Source: an uncultured Parabacteroides sp. (GTDB lineage: Bacteria > Bacteroidota > Bacteroidia > Bacteroidales > Tannerellaceae). From it: a stretch of 44,438 nucleotides of DNA. The stretch covers positions 1 through 44,438 of the forward strand of contig CAKVBA010000022.1 of NCBI GenBank assembly GCA_934725305.1, in the 5' to 3' direction. The translations under genes and the position numbers were made by a program. Positions 33,484-42,317 of the stretch are shown one piece after another. Positions within the stretch are counted from its first letter, which is position 1, and the number at the start of each line of letters is the position of its first letter. The notes beneath the pieces are model-generated. The model made no database searches. It worked only from the letters and a program-made list of their open reading frames with translations, and was not told the DNA's origin.

Positions 33484-34839
33484 ATGGACCGTGCATTTCA
33501 AGTAATTCTAAAACCATTGCGTCGTTTTGCTATTCAGAAGCCGAACGCAAGTTTATTGTTATTCATAGCAACGATTATTGCTATGATATTAGCTAATTCA
33601 CCATGGGCAAGTGCCTATCACGAGATGTTGGCTTTTCCTGTCGATCTGCAGGCCAACAAGTTTAATTTCTTTGCGCATCATGGCGAGCCCATGTCTATGC
33701 TGGCCTTTGTCAATGATGCCTTGATGGCCGTCTTCTTCTTTGTCATTGGCCTTGAGATTAAGCAGGAGATTTTGATTGGTGAATTAAGTTCATTCCGCAA
33801 AGCCTTGCTTCCGGTGATTGCCGCTTGTGGCGGTATGATCGTGCCCGTTTTGTTCTATACCCTTGTATGTTCTGAAGGACTTGCCGCTGCTGGTGCCGCT
33901 ATTCCGATGGCAACAGATATAGCCTTTGCCTTAGCCGTGTTGGGTTTGTTAGGCCCACGTGTACCGTTGAGTCTGCGCATCTTCTTGACGGCCTTGGCCG
34001 TAGTGGATGATATCGGAGGTATCATCATCATTGCTCTGTTTTATAGCGGTCACATCGCCGTTGAGCCTTTGCTGATTTCCGTAGCTTTATTAGCTATTCT
34101 TTATGCAGGTGGCAAGATGCAGATACACAACCATCTGTTCTATTATAGTATCGGTTTTGTCGTTTGGATGTTGTTCCTCAAATCAGGTATTCACCCGACA
34201 ATCGCCGGTGTATTGGTGGCCTTTACCGTTCCTGCCCGCCCAGTGGTTAAGCTGGACGACTTTACGCGTAACATGAGTGGTTATTTAGGTCTGTTAGACT
34301 CAAGCGATGTGCTTCAGTCAAAGCAAGCAACCGTATTGACCGCCAAGCAGATTCATGTATTGAACAATATCCATTCATTGGCCAACAAGACGATTAGTCC
34401 GTTGCAGAAGATGACAGACCGGTTGCATCCGTTGGTAAACTATGTGATTCTGCCTCTGTTTGCCTTTGTGAATGCCGGTGTAACCTTTGGTAATATCCAG
34501 CTGGCATCGTTGGTCAATGTGCCTTTGGCCGTATTCATGGGTCTGTTGTTTGGTAAGACATTGGGCATATTCAGCTTCTCTTATCTATTTATCCGTAGCC
34601 GCATTGTCTCTATGCCGATAGGCATGAGCAAGCGCAATCTGTTGGGCGTTTCCATGTTGGGCGGTATCGGTTTTACCGTGGCTTTGTTTATTGCCAATCT
34701 ATCGTTCAATGCGTCTATTCCCGAAGGAGCAGACCTGTTGAATCAGGCTAAGTTGGGTGTATTCTCCGGCTCGTTTATCTCTGGAGTAGTGGGATACATT
34801 ACCCTGAACAAGGTGTTGCCTAAGGTCAAAAAGGCTTAG
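33484..34839 (+). CDS. nhaA: Na+/H+ antiporter NhaA
   Basis: 451 residues from MDRAFQVILKPLRRF. There are about twelve membrane segments. Signatures include FFFVIGLEIKQEILIGELSS, IPMATDIAFALAVLGLLGPR (conserved TDIAFA) and LAVVDDIGGIIIIALFYSG, which has the paired aspartates that carry ions. GVSMLGGIGFTVALFIANLS marks a late helix. A long loop around residues 255-300 (NMSGYLGLLDSSDVLQSKQA) is typical of Bacteroides NhaA. It expels sodium in exchange for protons at the inner membrane. It converges with an NhaC-type gene 16 bp downstream. Confidence 0.95.
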   Translation: MDRAFQVILKPLRRFAIQKPNASLLLFIATIIAMILANSPWASAYHEMLAFPVDLQANKFNFFAHHGEPMSMLAFVNDALMAVFFFVIGLEIKQEILIGELSSFRKALLPVIAACGGMIVPVLFYTLVCSEGLAAAGAAIPMATDIAFALAVLGLLGPRVPLSLRIFLTALAVVDDIGGIIIIALFYSGHIAVEPLLISVALLAILYAGGKMQIHNHLFYYSIGFVVWMLFLKSGIHPTIAGVLVAFTVPARPVVKLDDFTRNMSGYLGLLDSSDVLQSKQATVLTAKQIHVLNNIHSLANKTISPLQKMTDRLHPLVNYVILPLFAFVNAGVTFGNIQLASLVNVPLAVFMGLLFGKTLGIFSFSYLFIRSRIVSMPIGMSKRNLLGVSMLGGIGFTVALFIANLSFNASIPEGADLLNQAKLGVFSGSFISGVVGYITLNKVLPKVKKA

Positions 34840-34855
34840 GCAACAATCCATAAAA

Positions 34856-36187
34856 TCAGTTGGCCGGAGTATGTGCGAATCGTCTCGGATAATGAAAGAG
34901 AATCGATAGCAGTGCTCCGGCTCCCAGTAAATAGGGGTAATATAGATATTGCATAATCTCAATAGGAGAGACCCGACCCAAACCCGACGCCATCAACAAT
35001 TGCGCACCATACGGAATAATTCCCTGAATAAAGCACGAAAAGATATCCAGCAGGCTGGCACTTCGGCGCGGATCAATGTGGAACCGGTCTGCAATGTCTT
35101 TGGCTATCGGGCCCGACATAATCAGCGCGATGGTGTTGTTGGCCGTACATAGATTGGCAAAGCTAACCAGAGCCGCGATGCTACATTCGGCACCTTTCGT
35201 TGAATTGATGCGGGCCGTCAGCTTCTGAATAATCCAATCGATGCCACCGTTGTAGCGAATCATCTCCAACATACCTCCGGCAAGTAGCGTTACGATAACC
35301 AGTTCGCCCATGTTTACGATGCCCGATCCCATGGCCGCATTCCAAGTCCACACATCAAAACTACCGGTCAGCAGACCCACCACACCCGAGAGCAGGATTC
35401 CGGTCAGCAACACAATCATCACATGAATACCGCAGATGGCTGTAATCAAGACAACCAGATAGGGAATCACCTTGATCCATTCGATTTGAGCCGGCGTATA
35501 GCCTTCGCCGATATAGTGGCCCAATACGATGTAGAGAAGTGCGGTGAATAGGGCAACAGGCAGGGCTATGCGGATATTCACCTTGAACTTGTCGTTCATC
35601 TTGCATCCCTGTGTGCGAGTGGCCACAATCGTTGTGTCGGAGATAAAGGAGAGATTGTCGCCAAACATGGAGCCACTCACCACAACACCCAGCATCAACG
35701 GAACCGGAATGCCGGTCTTGGCCGCAATACCCACGGCAACGGGCGAGAGGGCAACGATGGTGCCGACGGAGGTTCCTACAGAGATGGAGATGAAGCAGGC
35801 CGCAATGAAGATGCCGGCCGCCAAAAGGTTTCCGGGCAGGACAGACATGGCCAGATTGACCGTTGCATCCACGGCGCCCATGGCCTTGGCGGTCTGGGCA
35901 AACGCACCGGCCAGGATAAAGATCAGCACCATAAGCATGATGTTGCTATTGGCCGCTCCACGGCAGAATTGCTCTATCCGATGGCTTAGTTTTCCCCCTT
36001 TCGACATGGCTACCGCTACAATAGAGGCAATCATAAAGGCCACCGTAATGGGCATTTTATAGAAATCTCCGGCAATGACCGATACGGCCAGATAGGAAAT
36101 CAAGAAAATCACTAAGGGCAATAAGGCCCATGCATTGGCTTTGTGTTTGATGCTTTTGTTGTTTAGCTTGAAACTGTTTTCTTCCAT
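34856..36187 (-). CDS. NhaC-type Na+/H+ antiporter
   Basis: 443 residues, about eleven membrane segments. The sequence matches the NhaC superfamily: FISISVGTSVGTIVALSPVA, GSMFGDNLSFISDTTIVATR (a conserved polar helix) and ASLLDIFSCFIQGIIPYGAQ. It exchanges sodium, or another cation or amine, for protons. It lies opposite nhaA, so two different sodium/proton antiporter families sit end to end. It starts 15 bp after the DUF5686 gene on the same strand and is probably co-transcribed with it. Confidence 0.88.
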   Translation of the reverse strand: MEENSFKLNNKSIKHKANAWALLPLVIFLISYLAVSVIAGDFYKMPITVAFMIASIVAVAMSKGGKLSHRIEQFCRGAANSNIMLMVLIFILAGAFAQTAKAMGAVDATVNLAMSVLPGNLLAAGIFIAACFISISVGTSVGTIVALSPVAVGIAAKTGIPVPLMLGVVVSGSMFGDNLSFISDTTIVATRTQGCKMNDKFKVNIRIALPVALFTALLYIVLGHYIGEGYTPAQIEWIKVIPYLVVLITAICGIHVMIVLLTGILLSGVVGLLTGSFDVWTWNAAMGSGIVNMGELVIVTLLAGGMLEMIRYNGGIDWIIQKLTARINSTKGAECSIAALVSFANLCTANNTIALIMSGPIAKDIADRFHIDPRRSASLLDIFSCFIQGIIPYGAQLLMASGLGRVSPIEIMQYLYYPYLLGAGALLSILFHYPRRFAHTPAN

Positions 36188-36202
36188 TTATCAAATGAAT
36201 TG

Positions 36203-38809
36203 TTAGAATGTAAAACGAAGAGCGATGCGGACACCGTCTTTTTTGATGTTGGGCTGATCTAAATAGGTCAGTCGTCTATAATAGTCGATACGCAAAATCT
36301 TGAAGATGTTTTCCAGACCGATGCTTGCCTCTAAGTAGGGCGTTGTTCCGATGGGCCTTGTGCCGTCGGGCAGGCGATACAACCCAACGTGATTGCCTCC
36401 GTCTTGAATCAATGGATTGTTCTTGTCGGATAGACCTCCATAGAAACCACTGAAAGAGACCACCTCGCGAAGCTTCAGCCACTTGATGCCGGGCACACGG
36501 TTCAAGATCCATCCCTTCAGATAGTAGGTCAAGTAGAACGAAGCATACTGGTCTGACACAAACTCCATGGCTCGCATCATGTGGAATGATTCGGGCTGGA
36601 TCGTGATAGACTGGTTGGTGTTGGGCAGGATCAATAGCGGGAAGGGCACTTTGTCCCATACCTTTCCGGCCTTTACCTGAGCATCAATATGTCCGAATGA
36701 AGAGAGCCAGATACGTTTCTCGGCGCTCACCTCGGTGTGGTTGAAGGCAAAGTCGCTATTCAGCACATTCTTGACGCCCAACATGTGTGATATTTTGAAG
36801 ACGGGAGCATCTTTCGACAGGTTGAAGATCGACTCCTTGCCCGAACGTCCGTTGTAGGCTCGTTCGCCGGGAGCAAAACGTAGCTGGGCACCAATCTCGG
36901 ACTTGGTGAACTCTTTGTGGTTGACCAGCCTGTCGTTGTCGGTATAGCAATCATATCGCAAGGTTCCTGCCGCCTCGTTCTTCTCGTTGCGTAACCATCC
37001 TTTGACGCTCAATCCGTTTTGCCACTCTTTGTCATATTGCAACATGCTTTTGCGGATATATTGCATATTGGTAACAGGCTCGCCCACCTTCCAGGCCACG
37101 AACATATTGTCCTTACTGGTGAAGAGGAAATCCTGACCCGGCGTATAGACGTCGTATTCCTGAATCAGAGAGAGGTTGTTTAGCGGACTTTCTCCCTCGT
37201 GATAGTTCTTCTTGTTGAAGCTATAGGTCAGCTTGGCGTTATACTTGAAGCGTCGGTCGTTGCTACCATAGGCCAGATAGCCGCTACCAAACCAGTGAGG
37301 ATGCAGATTGGCGGTTGTCATACCGCCCACGCGCATGCGGAAACCTTCCAGATGGTTGGCACTGAAGGTGGTATTCATCGGACCAAAGTCGAACTTGCTA
37401 TTGTTCTTGTCTGCCGTAGTTGGGATAAAGCCGGTAATCAAGATCTCGGCGGTCTTGATAATGGCATTAAAGGCCGGCACTTTGCGTAGCTGGGCCAACA
37501 GATCCTTCAGGGCACTCTCTTTCTTTCTCAGAGGAATATGGCGGTGCTCAATCCAGAAGGTGTCGCTCTGTGCGGTAGCCTCGGGGAGCATCAGATTTTG
37601 CCCTAATTGATTGAAGATAGAGTCGGAGACTTCGGGTTGTATGTCAAACTTATACCGGTCGAAGTTTCGCACTTGATGGGCATAGAGCTGTTGTGTCCCC
37701 TTCACCAGGTAGAAGTTGACATAGGTGTTTTCGCGGCTCAAGACCCACGTGCTATCGGGCATCCGCATAAATTCCTGGTCGATACGTAGTTTGTCCACCC
37801 AGTTCAGGTTGATATGGGTAGGGATGTTTAGCTGGAATTTCTTTACGGCATACTGGTCATCAAGTGTGATGTAGAGATGTCCGGTAAAACCGTAGCTCTC
37901 GCTATTGACCGGAACAAAGGCCAGATCAACACAAGGCTCACCGGCCACGGCAACCGTGTCCATGATGTAATACTTGTAATAGCTGACCGCCAGCGAAGAG
38001 GAGAGCGGACTCACGAAGCGGTTTAGCAAGATATTGATATTGTTGTCAAAGATATCCACCCGTTTGAAGATCTCTTCCAGGTTGGAAGTGATGGCACCGC
38101 CATCATCCAATGTCTTATCCACACCCTGCTGGCGCTTGGCCTTGACAATGTTTTTCTCGCTTTTCGGATGTTTGCGGTAGTACTGGTCCGATAGCGTTTC
38201 GCGCACCGATATGGTCAGGATGGGCTTGCCGTTAAACTCAGAAGTGTCGAGATAGTTCTTGATAAACTTAAACTTCTTCAGAAACTTGTTTTTGTCCAGG
38301 TTGGGATTAAAGTCGTCGAGCGACATGCTCAGCTTCTCATACACCTCGGCCTGATACATCTCTTTCGATTCGATGCGGTTGTCGTTCTTATGTTTGATTA
38401 CATTTCTGATCAGTTCGACGGCCGGATTTTCTTTACGGGAATATTTCTCTTTCTTAGGCTTGACCACAACCTCGGCAATCTCGAACGATGTGGGACACAT
38501 CTCGATCTTCAGGTTGTCATACTTCTGGCCCGGTTGCAACGGAATGCTCTTTTCGTTGTAGCCCAGTGTGGATACCACCAATGTTGTGTAGCCTTGGTTG
38601 TTTTGGAGAGTGAAAGAGCCATTGTCGTCGGTCATTGTCCCCACGGTGGAGTTTTTAAAGAGAACGGAGACATACGACAACGTTTCTCCAGAGATAGAGT
38701 CGGTTACTATGCCCGACACGGTTGTTATGTGTTGTGCCTGTAGTTTGAAGGAACTTGCCAATCCAAGTAGCAGCAACCATACAAACCCAAAGCGAATCAA
38801 TCTTGTCAT
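36203..38809 (-). CDS. DUF5686 / carboxypeptidase-like regulatory domain outer membrane protein
   Basis: 868 residues with a signal peptide (about 1-25). A CarboxypepD_reg-like beta-sandwich follows (about 28-110, VSGIVTDSISGETLSYVSVL then FKNSTVGTMTDDNGSFTLQN). The rest is the DUF5686 region and an apparent beta-barrel. The final residues GVRIALRFTF end in Phe, as outer membrane barrels do. The architecture is that of large Bacteroidota outer membrane proteins without a known substrate. A SusD partner is missing and no TonB plug is seen. The NhaC-type gene follows at 15 bp. Confidence 0.88.
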   Translation of the reverse strand: MTRLIRFGFVWLLLLGLASSFKLQAQHITTVSGIVTDSISGETLSYVSVLFKNSTVGTMTDDNGSFTLQNNQGYTTLVVSTLGYNEKSIPLQPGQKYDNLKIEMCPTSFEIAEVVVKPKKEKYSRKENPAVELIRNVIKHKNDNRIESKEMYQAEVYEKLSMSLDDFNPNLDKNKFLKKFKFIKNYLDTSEFNGKPILTISVRETLSDQYYRKHPKSEKNIVKAKRQQGVDKTLDDGGAITSNLEEIFKRVDIFDNNINILLNRFVSPLSSSLAVSYYKYYIMDTVAVAGEPCVDLAFVPVNSESYGFTGHLYITLDDQYAVKKFQLNIPTHINLNWVDKLRIDQEFMRMPDSTWVLSRENTYVNFYLVKGTQQLYAHQVRNFDRYKFDIQPEVSDSIFNQLGQNLMLPEATAQSDTFWIEHRHIPLRKKESALKDLLAQLRKVPAFNAIIKTAEILITGFIPTTADKNNSKFDFGPMNTTFSANHLEGFRMRVGGMTTANLHPHWFGSGYLAYGSNDRRFKYNAKLTYSFNKKNYHEGESPLNNLSLIQEYDVYTPGQDFLFTSKDNMFVAWKVGEPVTNMQYIRKSMLQYDKEWQNGLSVKGWLRNEKNEAAGTLRYDCYTDNDRLVNHKEFTKSEIGAQLRFAPGERAYNGRSGKESIFNLSKDAPVFKISHMLGVKNVLNSDFAFNHTEVSAEKRIWLSSFGHIDAQVKAGKVWDKVPFPLLILPNTNQSITIQPESFHMMRAMEFVSDQYASFYLTYYLKGWILNRVPGIKWLKLREVVSFSGFYGGLSDKNNPLIQDGGNHVGLYRLPDGTRPIGTTPYLEASIGLENIFKILRIDYYRRLTYLDQPNIKKDGVRIALRFTF

Positions 38810-38850
38810 GTGTAATTCAATTCGTTAATTCCTTCACGGATAATGCCTCG

Positions 38851-38858
38851 CAAAAGTA
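38851..38858 (-). promoter_or_regulatory. Probable -7 box of the DUF5686 gene
   Basis: TACTTTTG on the minus strand fits TAnnTTTG and lies 42 bp before the start codon. A -33 box is not clear. No comparable box was found on the plus strand for the gene at 38943. Confidence 0.45.
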
Positions 38859-38942
38859 GTGTTTTTTTTGCACAAGTGGAAATTTCTTGATAAACTTGCA
38901 CTAAAATCCTATAGAAGGGTTGATATTAAATAAAAAGGAAAG

Positions 38943-39293
38943 ATGACAAAAGTACAAGAAGAATTGGCCTCGCTTCACGAGGATAAGAAACAGCTGTTTG
39001 CTCCTGTATTCGGAGACGTAGATACCTTTTATACCGTTGTTTACCTGATAGCCCGCAATGAGCATGTCACCGATCAGGAGAAGCCCGACCGCTATGAAGA
39101 CCGTCTGCAGGTGATTCGTCAGATTCGGCACAAAGTGGAGAAGATGGTTACGGCATTTGGATTGCCCGGCGAAGAGATTGTGGCCGATATTGCCAGCGAC
39201 TATTTTGAAGACTATGTAAATTACAAGGAGCCGCAGATCGGGATTACGGATGACCGGTTTATTGCAATTATCCAGAAGATTGCCCGGCAATAG
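38943..39293 (+). CDS. Small conserved-looking cytoplasmic protein, unknown
   Basis: 116 residues, mostly helical and charged: EELASLHEDKKQLFAPVFGD, TFYTVVYLIARNEHVTDQEK, VIRQIRHKVEKMVTAFGLPG and IIQKIARQ. There is no signal or membrane segment. I do not recognise the family. It ends 38 bp before the histidine kinase start on the same strand, so it may belong to the same transcript and perhaps to the same signalling pathway. Confidence 0.75.
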   Translation: MTKVQEELASLHEDKKQLFAPVFGDVDTFYTVVYLIARNEHVTDQEKPDRYEDRLQVIRQIRHKVEKMVTAFGLPGEEIVADIASDYFEDYVNYKEPQIGITDDRFIAIIQKIARQ

Positions 39294-39331
39294 TGTTGCC
39301 ATTCGTCGTTTGCGTTTTTAACAACTCAGTC

Positions 39332-41806
39332 ATGAAAAGAGAGAGTGGACATATTACCCATAAAGTTGTGATCGGCTATATCTTGCTTATCATTATCTCG
39401 ATATGCGCCGTGGGATATGTGTTCAAGATTGTAAAGCAGGTAGCTGCCGAGACGGAGGTGATCCATAGCGTTCCCCGCCAAAAAGCCTCTTTGGTGAACA
39501 ACACACTCTCTCTCCTTTATGAGAGCGAAGCGTTGGGGCAGATGTTGGGAATGCCCGAAAACAAGTTGCGCCATTTCAACAACACGTTGAATAGAGCCAA
39601 TCGCAACATGGACTCCTTGCGCACCATGATAACCGATTCGGTGCAATTGCTCAAGATTGATACCATTCAGATGCTCTTGAAGCAGAAGAGATACAACACG
39701 AAGCAGCTGATCGAGACTTGGAACGAGACCAACTCGGAGCGTCTGTACACCCAAAACATCGAGAAGATCAAAGCAATACCCGATACAACCATACATCGGG
39801 TTGTGCGAATCGAAGAGCGGGTGAATGTCAAGCAAGACACAATTGTGATTCACCCTAAAAAGTTAGGCTTCTTCAAGCGTCTGGGCGAAGTGTTTTCTCC
39901 CTCAAGCAAAGATAGCACCATTGTCGTGAATACAACCAAAGAGATTGTTACAGACACGATTGTCAACTCCTACAATCCGGGCGACACCATCATGAGTGTG
40001 TTGAAGAGTATTCAGGATAGTGTGGCCTGGCAAAGGCAGCAATTGCAAGATCTGTTGCAAAAGCGTGCGGCCAATCTGCGTTATAGCAATAGTGTGATCA
40101 CCAGCCGTATCAACCAGTTGCTACGTGCCATCGAGGCCGAAGAGGCATCACATGTCATGGAGCGCATGGTAAAGAAGCAAGAACTGCTTCGCGAGACATC
40201 GCACCGCATCTCCGAGATTGCGATTATCTCCGTGTTGATAGCCATTATCTTTCTCTTTATCATTACCCGCGACATCTCGCGGAGCAAATATTACCGGTTG
40301 AAGTTAGAGAAATCAAACAAATATAACGAAGACCTGTTGCAGAGTCGCGAGAAGCTGATATTGACCATCAGTCACGACATTCGTGCACCCCTGTCGTCGA
40401 TCATTGGATACATAGAATTGTTGTTGCGCCGTAAACCCGATGAACGCCAGCAATATTTCCTGGAGAATATGCGTGGATCGTCTGACCACATCCTCTCTTT
40501 GGTAAACGACCTGCTCGATTACCAGCGATTAGAGGCCGGCGAGATAGAGATTCATCCCATACCTATACGCGTGTCCGATCTTTTTGATGAGATCTACACC
40601 AGCTTCAGGCCGTTGGCCGAGACCAAGGGTCTGCAATTCGACTTGAAAGTGGGCGATGCCGAAAGCTACGAAAAAGTCTATATGGGCGACCCGATCCGCC
40701 TCCGCCAGATTGTGGGCAATCTGTTATCGAACGCAATTAAGTTTACTCACGAAGGCCATGTCATCGTGTTTGTCTCTGTGCGTAAAGAGGAGCTGACGGT
40801 GGTGGTCAGCGATTCGGGCACAGGCATTCCCAAAGCCGAGCAAGAGCGCATCTTTAGCGAGTTTACCCGCGTGGCCGGATCGGAAAACACCGAAGGTTTC
40901 GGATTGGGACTCTCCATCACGCTCAAGCTGATTTCGCTCATGCGGGGCAAGCTCTCTTTGCAAAGCGAACCGGGCAAAGGTAGCGATTTCACCGTGACCT
41001 TGCCCTTACCCCTGGCCGAAAACCAGCAATTGCCACAAGAGGCAACGTCCGGTGAAGAAATGGTTGAGAAAGCATCCGTTAACACATTGCCGGGCAGAGA
41101 GATATATTGTCTGCTGGTAGATGACGACCCGCTACAACTGGCCTTGACCGAAGAGTTGCTCAAGCTGAGTCAGGTGCGAGTGGTTACCTGCACCAATCCA
41201 CACATGGTGGTGAGGTTGTTGCGCGAGCAACATTTTGATGCCGTGATCACCGATATACAGATGCCGGGCATGGATGGATTCAGCCTGCTCAAATCGATCC
41301 GCAACTCGTCGTTGCCGGATGCCGAGACCATCCCGGTCATTTCCCTTTCGGCCAGTGTGGCCAAAGAGCAGCAACACTACATCGAAGCCGGCTTCACCGG
41401 TTTCCTGAACAAGCCATTTACGGCCCACCGGCTGATAGAGCTTCTTAATAACCTTCTGACCATTCAACTCGAGCCCAAGTGTGAGTTGAACTTCCAGTCA
41501 CTGACGGCCTTTGCCGGCGAAGACAAAGAGGCCTCAGACTCCATCTTGCGGATTTTTCACGAAGAGACAACAAAGAGCATCCATCTGTTGCAAGATGCGC
41601 TCTCCAATGGCGATCGTGATGTGTCGATGAAGGTGTCGCACAAGCTGATCCCTCTGTTCACGATGTTGGGTGCCAACACCTTGGTGCAGCATCTGCGCAT
41701 TCTCGAAAAGAATGATGCCGAGCTGACCGATTCGGGTTGGGACCGCATCCTTAAAGAGGTGATAGAGCAGACCACAACGATTGTTAATCAAATGGGCAAC
41801 GTGTAA
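39332..41806 (+). CDS. Hybrid sensor histidine kinase with receiver and HPt domains
   Basis: 824 residues from MKRESGHITHKVVIGY. TM1 is at about 12-32 and TM2 at about 295-312, enclosing a 260-residue periplasmic region rich in predicted helices. The cytoplasmic part has HisKA (ISHDIRAPLSSIIGY, His348), HATPase_c (NLLSNAIKFTH, DSGTGIP, GFGLGLSI), a receiver (LVDDDPLQ, phosphorylated Asp641 in ITDIQMPGMDG, KPF) and a C-terminal HPt (His770 in VSHKLIPLF). This supports a four-step His-Asp-His-Asp relay ending on the neighbouring response regulator. The layout resembles RteA of Bacteroides conjugative elements, but no transfer genes are here. Confidence 0.92.
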   Translation: MKRESGHITHKVVIGYILLIIISICAVGYVFKIVKQVAAETEVIHSVPRQKASLVNNTLSLLYESEALGQMLGMPENKLRHFNNTLNRANRNMDSLRTMITDSVQLLKIDTIQMLLKQKRYNTKQLIETWNETNSERLYTQNIEKIKAIPDTTIHRVVRIEERVNVKQDTIVIHPKKLGFFKRLGEVFSPSSKDSTIVVNTTKEIVTDTIVNSYNPGDTIMSVLKSIQDSVAWQRQQLQDLLQKRAANLRYSNSVITSRINQLLRAIEAEEASHVMERMVKKQELLRETSHRISEIAIISVLIAIIFLFIITRDISRSKYYRLKLEKSNKYNEDLLQSREKLILTISHDIRAPLSSIIGYIELLLRRKPDERQQYFLENMRGSSDHILSLVNDLLDYQRLEAGEIEIHPIPIRVSDLFDEIYTSFRPLAETKGLQFDLKVGDAESYEKVYMGDPIRLRQIVGNLLSNAIKFTHEGHVIVFVSVRKEELTVVVSDSGTGIPKAEQERIFSEFTRVAGSENTEGFGLGLSITLKLISLMRGKLSLQSEPGKGSDFTVTLPLPLAENQQLPQEATSGEEMVEKASVNTLPGREIYCLLVDDDPLQLALTEELLKLSQVRVVTCTNPHMVVRLLREQHFDAVITDIQMPGMDGFSLLKSIRNSSLPDAETIPVISLSASVAKEQQHYIEAGFTGFLNKPFTAHRLIELLNNLLTIQLEPKCELNFQSLTAFAGEDKEASDSILRIFHEETTKSIHLLQDALSNGDRDVSMKVSHKLIPLFTMLGANTLVQHLRILEKNDAELTDSGWDRILKEVIEQTTTIVNQMGNV

Positions 41807-41842
41807 AAAAAGTGGGGCGTGTGGTGTGGAATTATTCCCCAT

Positions 41843-41868
41843 TGTGGAACAGGTCTCCACACTTTTTC
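41843..41868 (+). terminator. Possible terminator after the histidine kinase gene
   Basis: TGTGGA (41843-41848) pairs with TCCACA (41856-41861) around a 7-nt loop, followed by CTTTTTC. A wider pairing from GTGTGGA at 41825 is also possible. The stem is short, so strength is uncertain; it could instead be a regulator binding site. Confidence 0.4.
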
Positions 41869-41991
41869 TACACACAAAAGAGAACAAAACCCCTTAATCA
41901 GGTGGCGATAGATAGGGAAAAAGGGCCGTTGGATCGGTCTAAAAGGAGAGTTATGAAAAAATATGCATTTTTTATGCAGGAATATCCGACT

Positions 41992-42009
41992 TTGGCACGT
42001 TATTCGCAA
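41992..42009 (+). promoter_or_regulatory. Putative sigma-54 promoter
   Basis: TTGGCACG followed by TTATTCGCAA gives GG at 41994-41995 and GC at 42006-42007 with exactly 10 bp between. That is the -24/-12 geometry of RpoN promoters. The -24 element is perfect; the -12 element has one mismatch (TCGC for TTGC). It lies upstream of a gene for a sigma-54-dependent regulator. Transcription would start near 42019. Confidence 0.5.
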
Positions 42010-42018
42010 TATAGTAAA

Positions 42019-42246
42019 ATAGAAGCATGAATTGAAAGTTTCTATGTTTAACCGTGTGAATGCAAACTAACAAAAGATATATTAGGTATAGATAGGGTAT
42101 AAAAAGTATTTAAACGCAAAGAGAATAAAAAAAAGTAGGAAGAAGTTTGAAGATTATAGTGTTGAAGACAAAAAGATTAAGTCATGAAGGTTATCTGTTT
42201 AAGTTTGCTAAATAGAGAAGCGTCCCCTTTTGGACGCTTTTTTATT
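42019..42246 (+). ncRNA. Candidate sigma-54-dependent small RNA of about 225 nt
   Basis: The interval from the predicted sigma-54 start to a strong terminator has no credible ORF. The terminator stem is AAGCGTCC (42218-42225) and GGACGCTT (42232-42239) with a 6-nt loop and a T run to 42243. It would be an A-rich transcript ending before the promoter of the response regulator gene. It could also be an attenuated leader of that gene. This is inference from promoter and terminator placement; no expression evidence is available. Confidence 0.45.
42218..42246 (+). terminator. Rho-independent terminator
   Basis: An 8-bp perfect stem (AAGCGTCC/GGACGCTT), loop CCTTTT, then TTTTTTATTTT. It stands 72 bp before the response regulator start and is separated from the kinase gene by more than 400 bp, so something is transcribed in between. 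Confidence 0.85.
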
Positions 42247-42278
42247 TTGCAAAAAGTATTTAATTACATATAATTCAT

Positions 42279-42286
42279 TATCTTTG
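42279..42286 (+). promoter_or_regulatory. -7 box of the response regulator gene
   Basis: TATCTTTG lies 31 bp before the ATG at 42318 and just after the terminator, so the response regulator gene seems to have its own vegetative promoter. No good -33 box is visible. Confidence 0.55.
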
Positions 42287-42317
42287 TGTAGTTATATTTA
42301 CCAAAATACAAGGAATT

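Noticed and set aside
41953..42030. 25-residue ORF with a good Shine-Dalgarno-like AAAGGAG before it
   Set aside because: It overlaps the sigma-54 promoter candidate, has no similarity I know, and such Shine-Dalgarno sites are not a strong signal in Bacteroidota. A leader peptide cannot be excluded.
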